Origin: Paraburkholderia diazotrophica
GTDB taxonomy: Bacteria > Pseudomonadota > Gammaproteobacteria > Burkholderiales > Burkholderiaceae
Assembly (NCBI RefSeq): GCF_900108945.1
Contig: NZ_FNYE01000032.1
Location: 1-64,000, forward strand
DNA length: 64,000 bases
Direction of reading: 5' to 3'
Below are positions 40,763 to 50,362 of this stretch, piece by piece. Every line of letters starts with the position of its first letter. Position 1 is the stretch's first letter. The notes below the pieces were generated by a model. The model was not told the DNA's origin, searched no databases, and saw only the letters and a program-made list of their open reading frames with translations. The position numbers and the translations under genes are program-made.

Positions 40763-43700
40763 ATGAACGACCACCAGCAGCCGATTTCCACGGTTCCCGC
40801 CGCGCAGGGTCTTTACGACCCGCAGAACGAGCACGACGCATGCGGAGTCGGCTTCGTTGCGCATATCAAGGGCAAAAAGAGCCACGAGATCATCCAGCAA
40901 GGCCTGAAGATTCTCGAGAACCTCGATCACCGGGGCGCCGTCGGCGCCGATCCGCTGATGGGCGACGGCGCGGGCATCCTGATCCAGATTCCGGATGCGT
41001 TCTACCGCGAGGAAATGGCGAAGCAGGGCGTGACGCTGCCGCCCGCTGGCGAATACGGCGTCGGCATGATCTTCCTGCCGAAGGAGCATGCATCGCGTCT
41101 CGCGTGCGAACAGGAACTGGAGCGCACGGTGAAGGCCGAAGGCCAGGTCGTGCTCGGCTGGCGCGACGTTCCCGTCGACCACAACATGCCGATTTCGCCG
41201 ACCGTCAAGGCGAGCGAGCCGCTGATCCGCATGATCTTCATCGGCCGCGGCAAGGACATCATGGTGACGGACGCGCTCGAGCGGAAGCTGTACGTGATCC
41301 GCAAGACGGCGAGCCATCGCATCCAGGCGCTCAAGCTCAAGCACGGCAAGGAATACTTCGTGCCGTCGTGCTCGGCGCGCACGGTTGTCTACAAGGGCCT
41401 GCTGCTGGCGGGCCAGGTCGGCGTGTACTACCGCGACCTGCAGGACGAGCGCGTCGTGTCGGCGCTCGCGCTCGTGCACCAGCGCTTCTCGACGAACACG
41501 TTCCCGGCGTGGGAACTGGCTCACCCGTACCGGATGATCGCCCACAACGGCGAGATCAACACGGTGAAGGGCAACGTCAACTGGCTGAACGCGCGTACGG
41601 GCGCGATCGCGTCGCACGTGCTCGGCGACGACCTGCCGAAGCTGTGGCCGCTGATCTATCCGGGCCAGTCGGATACGGCATCGTTCGACAACTGTCTCGA
41701 ACTGCTCGTGATGGCGGGCTACCCGCTCGTGCATGCCGTGATGATGATGATTCCGGAAGCGTGGGAACAGCACACGCTGATGGACGACAACCGCCGCGCT
41801 TTCTACGAATACCACGCCGCGATGATGGAGCCGTGGGACGGCCCCGCTGCGATCGCGTTTACCGACGGCCGCCAGATCGGCGCGACGCTCGACCGTAACG
41901 GCCTGCGTCCGGCGCGCTACATCATCACCGACGACGATCTCGTGATCATGGCGTCGGAAGCGGGCGTGCTGCCGATTCCCGAATCGAAGATCGTCAAGAA
42001 GTGGCGCCTGCAGCCGGGCAAGATGTTCCTGATCGACATGGAGCACGGCCGCATCATCGACGACAAGGAACTGAAGGACAACCTCGCGAACGCGAAGCCG
42101 TACAAGAGCTGGATCGACGCCGTGCGCATCAAGCTCGACGAAATCGAGCCGAGCGCGGAAGACGTCGTCACGGAGCGCCGTGAAGCGGCTGCGCTGCTCG
42201 ACCGCCAGCAGGCGTTCGGATATACGCAGGAGGACCTCAAGTTCCTCATGGCGCCGATGGCGCAAGCCGGCGAAGAAGCCGTCGGCTCGATGGGCAACGA
42301 CTCGCCGCTCGCCGTCATGTCCAACAAGAACAAGACGCTCTATCACTACTTCAAGCAGCTGTTCGCGCAGGTGACGAACCCGCCGATCGACCCGATCCGC
42401 GAAAACATGGTGATGTCGCTGGTGTCGTTCGTCGGTCCGAAGCCGAACCTGCTCGACACGAACAACATCAACCCGCCGATGCGCCTCGAAGTATCGCAGC
42501 CTGTGCTCGACTTCAAGGACATCGCGAAGATCCGCGCGATCGATCAGTACACGGGCGGCAAGTTCAGCTCGTACGAGCTGAACATCTGCTATCCCGTCGG
42601 CTGGGGCAAGGAAGGCATCGAGGCGCGCCTCGCATCGCTGTGCGCGGAAGCCGTCGATGCGGTGAAGTCCGGCTACAACATGCTGATCGTGTCGGACCGC
42701 AAGACGGACCGCGACAACGTCGCGATTCCGGCGCTGCTCGCCACGTCGGCCATTCATACGCACCTCGTGCAGCAAGGTCTGCGCACGAGCACGGGCCTCG
42801 TCGTCGAGACGGGCTCGGCGCGTGAGACGCACCACTTCGCGCTGCTCGCGGGCTACGGCGCGGAAGCCGTGCATCCGTATCTCGCGATGGAAACGCTCGC
42901 GCAGATGGCGGCGGGCATGAAGGGCGACCTGTCGGCGGAAAAGGCCGTCTACAACTTCACGAAGGCAGTCGGCAAGGGCCTGCAGAAGGTCATGTCGAAG
43001 ATGGGCATTTCGACGTACATGTCGTACACGGGCGCGCAGATTTTCGAAGCGGTCGGTCTCGCCGAAGATCTCGTGAACAAGTACTTCAAGGGCACGGCGT
43101 CGAAGGTCGGCGGCATTGGCCTCTTCGAAGTCGCTGAAGAAGCGATTCGCCTGCATCGCGAAGCGTTCGGCGAGAGCCCCGTTCTCGCGAACATGCTCGA
43201 CGCGGGCGGCGAGTACGCGTATCGCGTGCGCGGCGAAGACCACATGTGGACGCCCGATGCGATCGCGAAGCTGCAACACTCGGCGCGCAGCAACTCGTAT
43301 CAGACGTACAAGGAATACGCGCATCTGATCAACGACCAGACGAAGCGTCACATGACGTTCCGCGGCCTGTTCGAATTCAAGGTCGATCCGTCGAAGGCGA
43401 TTCCGCTCGACGAAGTGGAACCGGCGAAGGAAATCGTCAAGCGCTTTGCAACGGGCGCGATGTCGCTCGGCTCGATCTCGACGGAAGCGCACGCGACGTT
43501 GGCTGTCGCGATGAACCGTATCGGCGGCAAGTCGAACACGGGTGAAGGCGGTGAGGACGAAAACCGCTATCGCAACGAACTGCGCGGCATCCCGATCAAG
43601 AACGGCGACACGATGAAGACCGTCCTCGGCGACGAGGTGATCGTCGACATCCCGCTGAAGGACGGCGATTCGCTGCGCTCGAAGATCAAGCAGGTCGCGT

Positions 43701-45466
43701 CGGGCCGCTTCGGTGTGACGGCGGAATACCTCGCGTCGGCGGACCAGATCCAGATCAAGATGGCGCAAGGCGCGAAGCCGGGCGAAGGCGGCCAGTTGCC
43801 CGGCCACAAGGTGTCGGAATACATCGGCAAGCTGCGTTACTCGGTGCCGGGCGTCGGCCTCATTTCGCCGCCGCCGCACCACGACATCTACTCGATCGAA
43901 GACCTCGCGCAACTCATTCACGATCTGAAGAACGCGAACTCGTCGGCGAGCATTTCGGTGAAGCTCGTCTCGGAAGTGGGTGTCGGCACGGTCGCTGCCG
44001 GTGTCGCGAAGGCGAAGGCCGATCACGTCGTGATCGCGGGCCACGATGGCGGCACGGGCGCATCGCCGCTGTCGTCGATCAAGCACGCAGGCACGCCGTG
44101 GGAACTGGGTCTCGCGGAAACGCAGCAAACGCTGGTACTGAACCAGTTGCGCGGCCGTATCCGCGTGCAGGCCGACGGCCAGATGAAGACGGGCCGCGAC
44201 GTCGTGATCGGCGCGCTGCTCGGCGCGGATGAATTTGGCTTCGCGACGGCGCCGCTCGTCGTCGAAGGCTGCATCATGATGCGCAAGTGCCATCTCAACA
44301 CGTGCCCGGTCGGCGTCGCGACGCAAGACCCCGTACTGCGCGCGAAATTCCAGGGCCAGCCGGAACACGTCGTGAACTTCTTCTTCTTCATCGCCGAAGA
44401 AGTGCGCGAAATCATGGCGCAACTGGGCGTGCGCAAGTTCGACGACCTGATTGGCCACAGCGAATTCCTCGACATGAAGAAGGGCATCGAGCACTGGAAG
44501 GCGAAGGGTCTCGACTTCTCGCGCGTGTTCTATCAGCCGAGCGTGCCGTCGAGCGTCGCGCGTCTGCACGTCGAATCGCAGGATCACGGTCTGGACCGCG
44601 CGCTCGATCACACGCTGATCGAAAAGGCGAAGGCCGCGATCGAGAAGGGCGAGCACGTGTCGTTCATCCAGCCGGTGCGCAACGTGAACCGCACGGTCGG
44701 CGCGATGCTGTCGGGCACGATCGCGAAGAAGTACGGCCACGACGGCCTGCCCGACGACACGGTGCACATCCAGTTGAAGGGCACGGCGGGCCAGAGCTTC
44801 GGCGCGTTTCTCGCGAAGGGCATCACGCTCGATCTCGTCGGCGACGGCAACGACTACGTCGGCAAGGGCCTGTCGGGCGGCCGCATCATCGTGCGTCCGA
44901 CCAACGATTTCCGCGGCAAGTCCGAAGAGAACATCATCATCGGCAACACGGTGATGTATGGCGCAATCGAAGGCGAATCGTTCTTCCGCGGCGTTGCGGG
45001 CGAGCGCTTCTGCGTGCGTAACTCGGGCGCGACGGCCGTCGTCGAAGGCACGGGCGACCACGGTTGCGAATACATGACGGGCGGCACGGTCATCGTGCTC
45101 GGCGAGACGGGCCGCAACTTCGCGGCGGGCATGTCGGGCGGCATCGCTTACATGTACGACCCGGACGGCACGTTCGCCGCGAAGTGCAACAAGTCGATGG
45201 TCGCGCTCGAACCGGTGCTGCAACAGGCCGAACAGGAGCGCACGGTCGACAAGGCGCTGTGGCACACGGGCCAGACCGACGAAGCGCTGCTCAAGGGGCT
45301 CATCGAACGTCACTTCCAGTTCACGGGTTCGCCGCGCGCAAAGGCGCTGCTCGAAAACTGGGATGCGTCGCGCCGTCAGTTCGTGAAGGTGTTCCCGACT
45401 GAATACAAGCGCGCGCTGGGCGAAATGGGCGCGAAGAAGGCCAGCAAGGAAGTGCTCGCGGCCTGA
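40763..45466 (+). CDS. gltB: Glutamate synthase (NADPH) large subunit
   Basis: The 1567-residue subunit makes glutamate from glutamine and 2-oxoglutarate with GltD. The N-terminal glutaminase domain is preceded by a propeptide and begins at the cysteine in HDACGVGFV (C27). The FMN/synthase domain holds the [3Fe-4S] cysteines in CIMMRKCHLNTC (about residues 1170-1181), and the C-terminal part is the GXGXG helix domain (GLSGGRIIV, TGGTVIVLGETG). Length is normal. It is followed by gltD after 115 bases that contain a strong hairpin. Confidence 0.97.
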   Translation: MNDHQQPISTVPAAQGLYDPQNEHDACGVGFVAHIKGKKSHEIIQQGLKILENLDHRGAVGADPLMGDGAGILIQIPDAFYREEMAKQGVTLPPAGEYGVGMIFLPKEHASRLACEQELERTVKAEGQVVLGWRDVPVDHNMPISPTVKASEPLIRMIFIGRGKDIMVTDALERKLYVIRKTASHRIQALKLKHGKEYFVPSCSARTVVYKGLLLAGQVGVYYRDLQDERVVSALALVHQRFSTNTFPAWELAHPYRMIAHNGEINTVKGNVNWLNARTGAIASHVLGDDLPKLWPLIYPGQSDTASFDNCLELLVMAGYPLVHAVMMMIPEAWEQHTLMDDNRRAFYEYHAAMMEPWDGPAAIAFTDGRQIGATLDRNGLRPARYIITDDDLVIMASEAGVLPIPESKIVKKWRLQPGKMFLIDMEHGRIIDDKELKDNLANAKPYKSWIDAVRIKLDEIEPSAEDVVTERREAAALLDRQQAFGYTQEDLKFLMAPMAQAGEEAVGSMGNDSPLAVMSNKNKTLYHYFKQLFAQVTNPPIDPIRENMVMSLVSFVGPKPNLLDTNNINPPMRLEVSQPVLDFKDIAKIRAIDQYTGGKFSSYELNICYPVGWGKEGIEARLASLCAEAVDAVKSGYNMLIVSDRKTDRDNVAIPALLATSAIHTHLVQQGLRTSTGLVVETGSARETHHFALLAGYGAEAVHPYLAMETLAQMAAGMKGDLSAEKAVYNFTKAVGKGLQKVMSKMGISTYMSYTGAQIFEAVGLAEDLVNKYFKGTASKVGGIGLFEVAEEAIRLHREAFGESPVLANMLDAGGEYAYRVRGEDHMWTPDAIAKLQHSARSNSYQTYKEYAHLINDQTKRHMTFRGLFEFKVDPSKAIPLDEVEPAKEIVKRFATGAMSLGSISTEAHATLAVAMNRIGGKSNTGEGGEDENRYRNELRGIPIKNGDTMKTVLGDEVIVDIPLKDGDSLRSKIKQVASGRFGVTAEYLASADQIQIKMAQGAKPGEGGQLPGHKVSEYIGKLRYSVPGVGLISPPPHHDIYSIEDLAQLIHDLKNANSSASISVKLVSEVGVGTVAAGVAKAKADHVVIAGHDGGTGASPLSSIKHAGTPWELGLAETQQTLVLNQLRGRIRVQADGQMKTGRDVVIGALLGADEFGFATAPLVVEGCIMMRKCHLNTCPVGVATQDPVLRAKFQGQPEHVVNFFFFIAEEVREIMAQLGVRKFDDLIGHSEFLDMKKGIEHWKAKGLDFSRVFYQPSVPSSVARLHVESQDHGLDRALDHTLIEKAKAAIEKGEHVSFIQPVRNVNRTVGAMLSGTIAKKYGHDGLPDDTVHIQLKGTAGQSFGAFLAKGITLDLVGDGNDYVGKGLSGGRIIVRPTNDFRGKSEENIIIGNTVMYGAIEGESFFRGVAGERFCVRNSGATAVVEGTGDHGCEYMTGGTVIVLGETGRNFAAGMSGGIAYMYDPDGTFAAKCNKSMVALEPVLQQAEQERTVDKALWHTGQTDEALLKGLIERHFQFTGSPRAKALLENWDASRRQFVKVFPTEYKRALGEMGAKKASKEVLAA

Positions 45467-45506
45467 TCGTTTCCCGACAAAGCCACTGACGACATAACGA
45501 AGCGCA

Positions 45507-45540
45507 CCCGCCGCCTGCGAACGAAAACGCAGGCGGCGGG
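45507..45540 (+). other. 13-bp GC-rich hairpin between gltB and gltD
   Basis: CCCGCCGCCTGCG (45507-45519) pairs perfectly with CGCAGGCGGCGGG (45528-45540) around AACGAAAA. There is no T-run, so it may protect the gltB 3' end after processing or lower expression of gltD relative to gltB. Confidence 0.7.
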
Positions 45541-45581
45541 CGCCGATCCCCTCACCGATTCAGATAGACATAGAGAACCAC

Positions 45582-47048
45582 ATGGGCAAGGCAACCGGTT
45601 TTCTCGAGTTCGAACGCCGCCACGAGGCGTACGAAGCACCCCTCACGCGCGTGAAGCACTACAAGGAATTCGTCTCGGCGCTGACCGACGACGAAGCGAA
45701 GATTCAAGGCGCTCGTTGCATGGACTGCGGAATTCCGTTCTGCAACAACGGCTGCCCGGTGAACAACATCATCCCGGACTTCAACGATCTGGTGTTCCGC
45801 CAGGACTGGAAGAACGCGATCGAAGTTCTCCACTCGACGAACAACTTCCCCGAATTCACGGGCCGCATCTGCCCGGCGCCGTGCGAAGCGGCGTGCACGC
45901 TCGGCATCAACGACGACCCGGTCGGCATCAAGTCGATCGAGCACGCGATCATCGACAAGGCATGGGCCGAAGGCTGGGTCGCGCCGCAGCCGCCGAAGCA
46001 CAAGACGGGCAAGAAGATCGCGATCGTCGGTTCGGGCCCGGCGGGCCTCGCCGCCGCGCAGCAGCTCGCGCGCGCCGGCCATGACGTGACGGTGTTCGAA
46101 AAGAACGACCGCATCGGCGGCCTGCTGCGTTACGGCATCCCCGATTTCAAGCTGGAGAAGTGGCTGATCGACCGCCGCATGCGCCAGATGGAAGCGGAAG
46201 GCGTGACGTTCCGCGCGAACGTGTTCGTCGGCAAGGACGCGATTCCGGCGCACATCGGCAACACCGCGAAGGAAACCATCACGCCGGACCAGCTGAAGGA
46301 ACAGTTCGACGCAGTGATCCTGACGGGCGGCTCCGAAATGCCGCGCGATCTGCCCGTGCCGGGCCGCGAACTCGCAGGCATCTACTACGCGATGGAGTTC
46401 CTGCCGCAGCAGAACAAGGTCAACGCGGGCGACAAGGTGGCCGATCAACTGCTCGCGAAGGGCAAGCATGTCGTCGTGATCGGCGGCGGCGATACGGGTT
46501 CGGACTGCGTCGGCACGTCGAACCGTCACGGCGCGAAGGGCGTCACGCAGTTCGAGCTGCTGCCGCAGCCGCCGGAAGAGGAAAACAAGCCGCTCGTGTG
46601 GCCGTACTGGCCGGTGAAGCTGCGCACGTCGTCGTCGCATGAGGAAGGCTGCGAACGCGACTGGGCTGTCGCGACGAAGCGCTTCGAAGGCAAGAACGGC
46701 AAGGTCGAGAAGCTGATCGCCGCGCGCGTCGAATGGAAGGACGGCAAGATGCAGGAAGTGCCGGGCTCCGAGTTCGAAATGAAGGCCGATCTCGTGCTGC
46801 TCGCGATGGGCTTCACGCAGCCCGTCTCGCCCGTGCTGGAGGCGTTCGGCGTCGACAAGGATGCGCGCGGCAACGTGCGCGCGTCGACGGAAGGTGATAA
46901 GGCCTATTACACGTCGGTCGACAAGGTGTTCACGGCAGGCGATATGCGCCGAGGCCAGTCGCTCGTCGTGTGGGCGATTCGCGAAGGCCGTCAGTGCGCG
47001 CGCTCCGTCGATGCGTACCTGATGGGGCACTCGGAGCTGCCGCGTTAA
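45582..47048 (+). CDS. gltD: Glutamate synthase (NADPH) small subunit
   Basis: The 488-residue subunit takes electrons from NADPH through FAD and two [4Fe-4S] clusters to GltB. Cluster cysteines lie in RCMDCGIPFCNNGCPVNN and RICPAPCEAACTLG (about residues 45-115). The FAD site is IVGSGPAGLAAA (about 147) and the NADPH site VVIGGGDTGSDCVGTSNRHG (about 303). Length is normal. An intrinsic terminator lies 120 bases downstream. Confidence 0.97.
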   Translation: MGKATGFLEFERRHEAYEAPLTRVKHYKEFVSALTDDEAKIQGARCMDCGIPFCNNGCPVNNIIPDFNDLVFRQDWKNAIEVLHSTNNFPEFTGRICPAPCEAACTLGINDDPVGIKSIEHAIIDKAWAEGWVAPQPPKHKTGKKIAIVGSGPAGLAAAQQLARAGHDVTVFEKNDRIGGLLRYGIPDFKLEKWLIDRRMRQMEAEGVTFRANVFVGKDAIPAHIGNTAKETITPDQLKEQFDAVILTGGSEMPRDLPVPGRELAGIYYAMEFLPQQNKVNAGDKVADQLLAKGKHVVVIGGGDTGSDCVGTSNRHGAKGVTQFELLPQPPEEENKPLVWPYWPVKLRTSSSHEEGCERDWAVATKRFEGKNGKVEKLIAARVEWKDGKMQEVPGSEFEMKADLVLLAMGFTQPVSPVLEAFGVDKDARGNVRASTEGDKAYYTSVDKVFTAGDMRRGQSLVVWAIREGRQCARSVDAYLMGHSELPR

Positions 47049-47168
47049 GTCTCGCGTTCGGGCGTGGCCGCGCGGCATGCATCGCGCGGCTCGCTGCTCC
47101 TTTTGGTTGACGAGGTGGAGACAGACGCGGACGCATTAAACCGTACCGCACAGCAGTAGAAGCAGGAC

Positions 47169-47203
47169 AAAACCGGGCGCTCGCAAGAGCGACCCGGTTT
47201 TTT
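47169..47203 (+). terminator. Terminator of gltBD
   Basis: AAAACCGGG pairs with CCCGGTTTT, with an inner GCTC/GAGC stem, and is followed by TT. Confidence 0.88.
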
Positions 47204-47258
47204 CTTTGCATCAGGCGATAATGTGTCGATGAGCGGGAAAGCGTACGGAGACAGAACG

Positions 47259-47891
47259 ATGCAACGCACCGATCCGCAGCCTGATCCTGAAGAAAGCGCA
47301 GACACGGCATTCGACAATGCGTCCGCGAGCGTCGCGCCGGCCGGACAGGACGCGCAGCAGGACTACCAGCGCTGCTTCATCGCGCTCGTGCCCGATGCCG
47401 CGACGCGCGATGCGCTCACGTCGATCGCCGTTCCTCCGACGGCGCGCCGCGTGCCTTACGAACAACTGCATCTGACCGTGACCTTCATCGGCATGCTGCC
47501 GCACGAGAAAAGCGCGGCGCTGATCGACGCACTGACGCGCGAGACGGTGCCGCTGCAGCTTGCCCCCGTCGCGAAGATTGAGCATTGGCCGCGCGCCTCG
47601 CATCCACGTCTGACTGTGGCGACGCTGGCCATGTCCGATGAGTTCGTCGCGCTGGACTGGCGCGTGCGCTCGTCGATGATCGCGCTCGGCCTGCCCGTCG
47701 ATGCCCGCACTTTCCGGCCACATGTGACGCTCGCGCGATACCGGCACGACGCAGCGGCTGTCGGTCCCGCAACTGAGTTGCAAGGCGAACTGATGGCGCG
47801 TTTCGATTCGCTGACACTGTATTCGAGCACATTGGCCCGCAACGGCGCGCGGTATCGGTCGCTGGCGAGCGTGCCCGTCACGTATGCATGA
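47259..47891 (+). CDS. thpR: RNA 2',3'-cyclic phosphodiesterase (2'-5' RNA ligase family)
   Basis: The 210-residue protein has the two HxTx motifs of the 2H family, HLTVTF (about residue 70) and HVTLAR (about 155). ThpR opens 2',3'-cyclic phosphate ends and joins tRNA half-molecules in vitro; its role in the cell is not well known. The first 30 residues are acidic and not conserved. The ATG at 47259 is eight bases after GGAG; in-frame starts at 47223 and 47229 are possible. It stands alone after gltBD. Confidence 0.87.
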   Translation: MQRTDPQPDPEESADTAFDNASASVAPAGQDAQQDYQRCFIALVPDAATRDALTSIAVPPTARRVPYEQLHLTVTFIGMLPHEKSAALIDALTRETVPLQLAPVAKIEHWPRASHPRLTVATLAMSDEFVALDWRVRSSMIALGLPVDARTFRPHVTLARYRHDAAAVGPATELQGELMARFDSLTLYSSTLARNGARYRSLASVPVTYA

Positions 47892-47969
47892 CGTGCGACC
47901 CGGACCGCCGCGCGCCATTCATCACGCGCGATAGCGTGCCAACGTCAGTCCGTCGAGACGGCGCATCGG

Positions 47970-49703
47970 TCACGCGGCCACGCGCTCGACGGCGCGCTCG
48001 ACGAACAGCGTCTGATCGTGGAACGCTTCGAGCGTCTTGCGATGCGCAACGCTGACGATCGCCGCATTCGGCAGACGCTCGATCAGCGCGTTGTAGATGA
48101 TGCTTTCGTTGTCCGGATCGAGCGCGCTCGTCGCTTCGTCGAGGAACAGGAAGTCGGGCTTTTGCAGCAGCGCGCGCGCAGCCGCGAGACGCTGCTGCTC
48201 GCCCGGCGACAGCGACCGTTCCCAATGCGCCGCTTCGCCGAGCCGGTCCGCGAACTCCGACAGGCGGCAGACGGTGAGCACTTCGCGGCACGCGTCATCG
48301 GAGAACGCGGACGCCTCCGATGGATAGCAGAGCGCGGCTTTCAGCGTGCCGATGGGCAGATAGCTTCGCTGCGGAACGAAGAGAAGCTTCGCGCCGGCGG
48401 GCATCTCGATCGTGCCTTCGCCGAACGGCCACAAGCCCGCGAGCGTGCGCATCAGCGTGCTCTTGCCCGCGCCCGACGGACCTCGCACGAGCCAGTGGGA
48501 TTTCGGCGCGATGCGGAACGAGCCGACGTTCGCCATCGGTTCGCCGTTCGGGCGCTGAAGGCCCAGGTTCGTCACGTCGAGCGAGTCGGTGTCGGTGAGG
48601 TGAATGTTGATGCCGCCGTGCGCGGTGCCTTCGACCACCGATTCATGCAGATGCTGCGAGCGCATCACGCGATTGAATTCCCGCAGACGGTTGACGGTCG
48701 CGCGCCATTCGGCGAGCGAATCGTAATTATTGATGAACCACGAAAACGAATCGCTGACCGTGCCGAACGCGCCCGTCAGCTGCTGATAGACGCCGAACGA
48801 AATGCTCTTCGAAAAGTATTTCGGCGCGGCCGCGATGTACGGAAAGACGATGGCCAGCTGCGAGTAGCTGATGACGACGATGTTGAAGCGCCGCGTGAAG
48901 CGCATGATGAGACGCCAGTTGTCGCGGATATGACCGAACACGCCCTTGAGTGCGCGCTCTTCCGACGGCTCGCCCTGATACAACGCGATCTGGTCGGCGT
49001 TCTCGCGGATGCGGATCAGCGAGAAACGGAAGTCTGCTTCGACGCGCTGCTGCTGATAGTTGATCGACACGAGCGGGTGGTTCACCTTGTGCGTGACCCA
49101 CGAGCCGAGCGCCGCGTAGATCAGCGCGACCCACACCATGTAGCCGGGGATCGACATCTGCGTGCCGAGGAGGTTGAACGACAGCGCGCCCGACAGGTTC
49201 CACAGGATCACGATGAACGAGAACAGCGTGACGGTCGTCGACAGCAGGCCTAGCGACAGATTCAGCGTCGAGCTGGCGAGCCCTTGCAGGTCGGCGGACA
49301 CACGCTGGTCGGGGTTGTCAGCGAGGTTGTCGCGCTCGATCCGGTAGTACGCGCGATCGCCGAGCCATTCATTCAGATAGCGGTTCGTCAGCCATTGCCG
49401 CCAGCGGAATTCGAGCATCTGGCGGAAGTACGTGCGGTACGAGCCGAGCAGAATCAGCGCGAGCGCAATGACGGTGAACTGAAGCAACGAATACTTGAAG
49501 ACGGGGTAGTTGTATTGCTGGATCGCGTCGAAGAACGTGCGCTGCCAGGTGTTGAACCAGACGTTGGCCGCGACCATCGTCATGTTCATCGCAATGACGA
49601 GCGCGAGAAGTCCCCACGCTTTCCATTTGTCCTCGGACACCCAGTATGGCTTGATGAGACCCCACGCGGTGATGTCCGCGGAGCTGGTCGAGTTGTTGGT
49701 CAT
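47970..49703 (-). CDS. ABC transporter, fused membrane and ATPase domains (SbmA/BacA-like, YddA type)
   Basis: The 577-residue protein has an N-terminal membrane domain of the SbmA/BacA type (about six helices, residues 25-330; YRIERDNLADNPDQRVSAD is a family landmark) and a C-terminal ATPase with Walker A GPSGAGKST (about 410), signature LSPGEQQRL (about 499) and Walker B FLFLDEATS (about 521). Relatives such as Rv1819c, BclA and YddA import or export peptides or vitamin B12; the substrate here is unknown. The ATG at 49703 follows AAAGGA; 24 upstream codons are rejected. It faces away from the TPP riboswitch operon. Confidence 0.88.
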   Translation of the reverse strand: MTNNSTSSADITAWGLIKPYWVSEDKWKAWGLLALVIAMNMTMVAANVWFNTWQRTFFDAIQQYNYPVFKYSLLQFTVIALALILLGSYRTYFRQMLEFRWRQWLTNRYLNEWLGDRAYYRIERDNLADNPDQRVSADLQGLASSTLNLSLGLLSTTVTLFSFIVILWNLSGALSFNLLGTQMSIPGYMVWVALIYAALGSWVTHKVNHPLVSINYQQQRVEADFRFSLIRIRENADQIALYQGEPSEERALKGVFGHIRDNWRLIMRFTRRFNIVVISYSQLAIVFPYIAAAPKYFSKSISFGVYQQLTGAFGTVSDSFSWFINNYDSLAEWRATVNRLREFNRVMRSQHLHESVVEGTAHGGINIHLTDTDSLDVTNLGLQRPNGEPMANVGSFRIAPKSHWLVRGPSGAGKSTLMRTLAGLWPFGEGTIEMPAGAKLLFVPQRSYLPIGTLKAALCYPSEASAFSDDACREVLTVCRLSEFADRLGEAAHWERSLSPGEQQRLAAARALLQKPDFLFLDEATSALDPDNESIIYNALIERLPNAAIVSVAHRKTLEAFHDQTLFVERAVERVAA

Positions 49704-50035
49704 ATGCGTCCTTTCAAACGGTCGTCGCGAGTGGCGGCGCGGTGCCTGGTGATGCGGTTTTGTGTCGCGCGCCATGCCTCGTCGCGTTGCGGCTCGGGCT
49801 GCGATTGTCCCGGCAGCGGCTTAATCTGAACTTAAGCAGACGACGCACAGCGCCGCGAGTTCGCCTCCCGTAGCCGGGCAGCGGCCTGACAGCGGGGCGT
49901 GCTTCCGTCCGCATTGACGCGTGCCATTGTGCCAGACCCGGCGAAGGCCACGACAAATGCAAAATAAGCCCCGGCCGATTGCGTTCCTTCCGGGTTTGCG
50001 GCGCGCGCGGCTTTTATGGTCTAATGGTCCGGACG
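49704..50035. other. Divergent intergenic region before the thi operon
   Basis: The region between the ABC transporter and the riboswitch contains an inverted repeat, GCTTAA (49819-49824) with TTAAGC (49832-49837), spaced seven bases, of the kind bound by LysR-type regulators, and the thi promoter near its right end. No gene is seen in it. Confidence 0.45.
49996..50025 (+). promoter_or_regulatory. Candidate promoter of the thi operon
   Basis: TTGCGG (49996-50001) and TCTAAT (50020-50025) are spaced 18 nt. A start near 50032 would begin transcription just before the riboswitch aptamer, as expected. Confidence 0.55.
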
Positions 50036-50126
50036 AAACAGGGGTGCTTCGTGCGCAAGCAGTCGTTGCAGCGAGGCTGAGAGAGACCCTTCGCACCCGA
50101 TCCGGGTAATACCGGCGCGGGAAGTT
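50036..50126 (+). promoter_or_regulatory. TPP riboswitch (THI element)
   Basis: The aptamer shows all conserved TPP blocks: GGGGTGC (50041-50047), GCTGAGA (50076-50082), ACCCTT (50086-50091) and the second arm CCGATCCGGGTAATACCGGCG (within 50097-50117) closing with CGCGGGAAG. It binds thiamine pyrophosphate in the mRNA and turns off thiamine genes. About 235 nt separate it from thiO. That leader has GGGAAGTTTT twice (50119-50140) and several GC-rich stems, but no clear terminator, so the output may be by Rho or translation. Confidence 0.93.
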
Positions 50127-50362
50127 TTCGGGAAGTTTTTCCTGGAAGTTCTCCTTCCGCTGGGCGGCGTTCCCGTTCAACCGTGAACGCCCATGCCCGG
50201 CCGGCCTCGCCCGCCGGTTTCGTCCTTGGGTACGTGCGCACGTCTGCCGTACGGAAAGGATTCGATGACCGCTCATTCTTCAGTTATTTGCTTCGTTGGC
50301 CCGGCTTCCGCCGGTTGCTTCGTCATGCGCGCGCCGTTTGCGGCGCGCCGGGGAGCCGCGCG

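Noticed and set aside
40727..45313. A 1528-codon open frame on the minus strand opposite gltB
   Set aside because: Composition is dominated by Arg, Ala, His and Asp, as expected for the antisense of GC-rich code; no domains, and gltB is certain.
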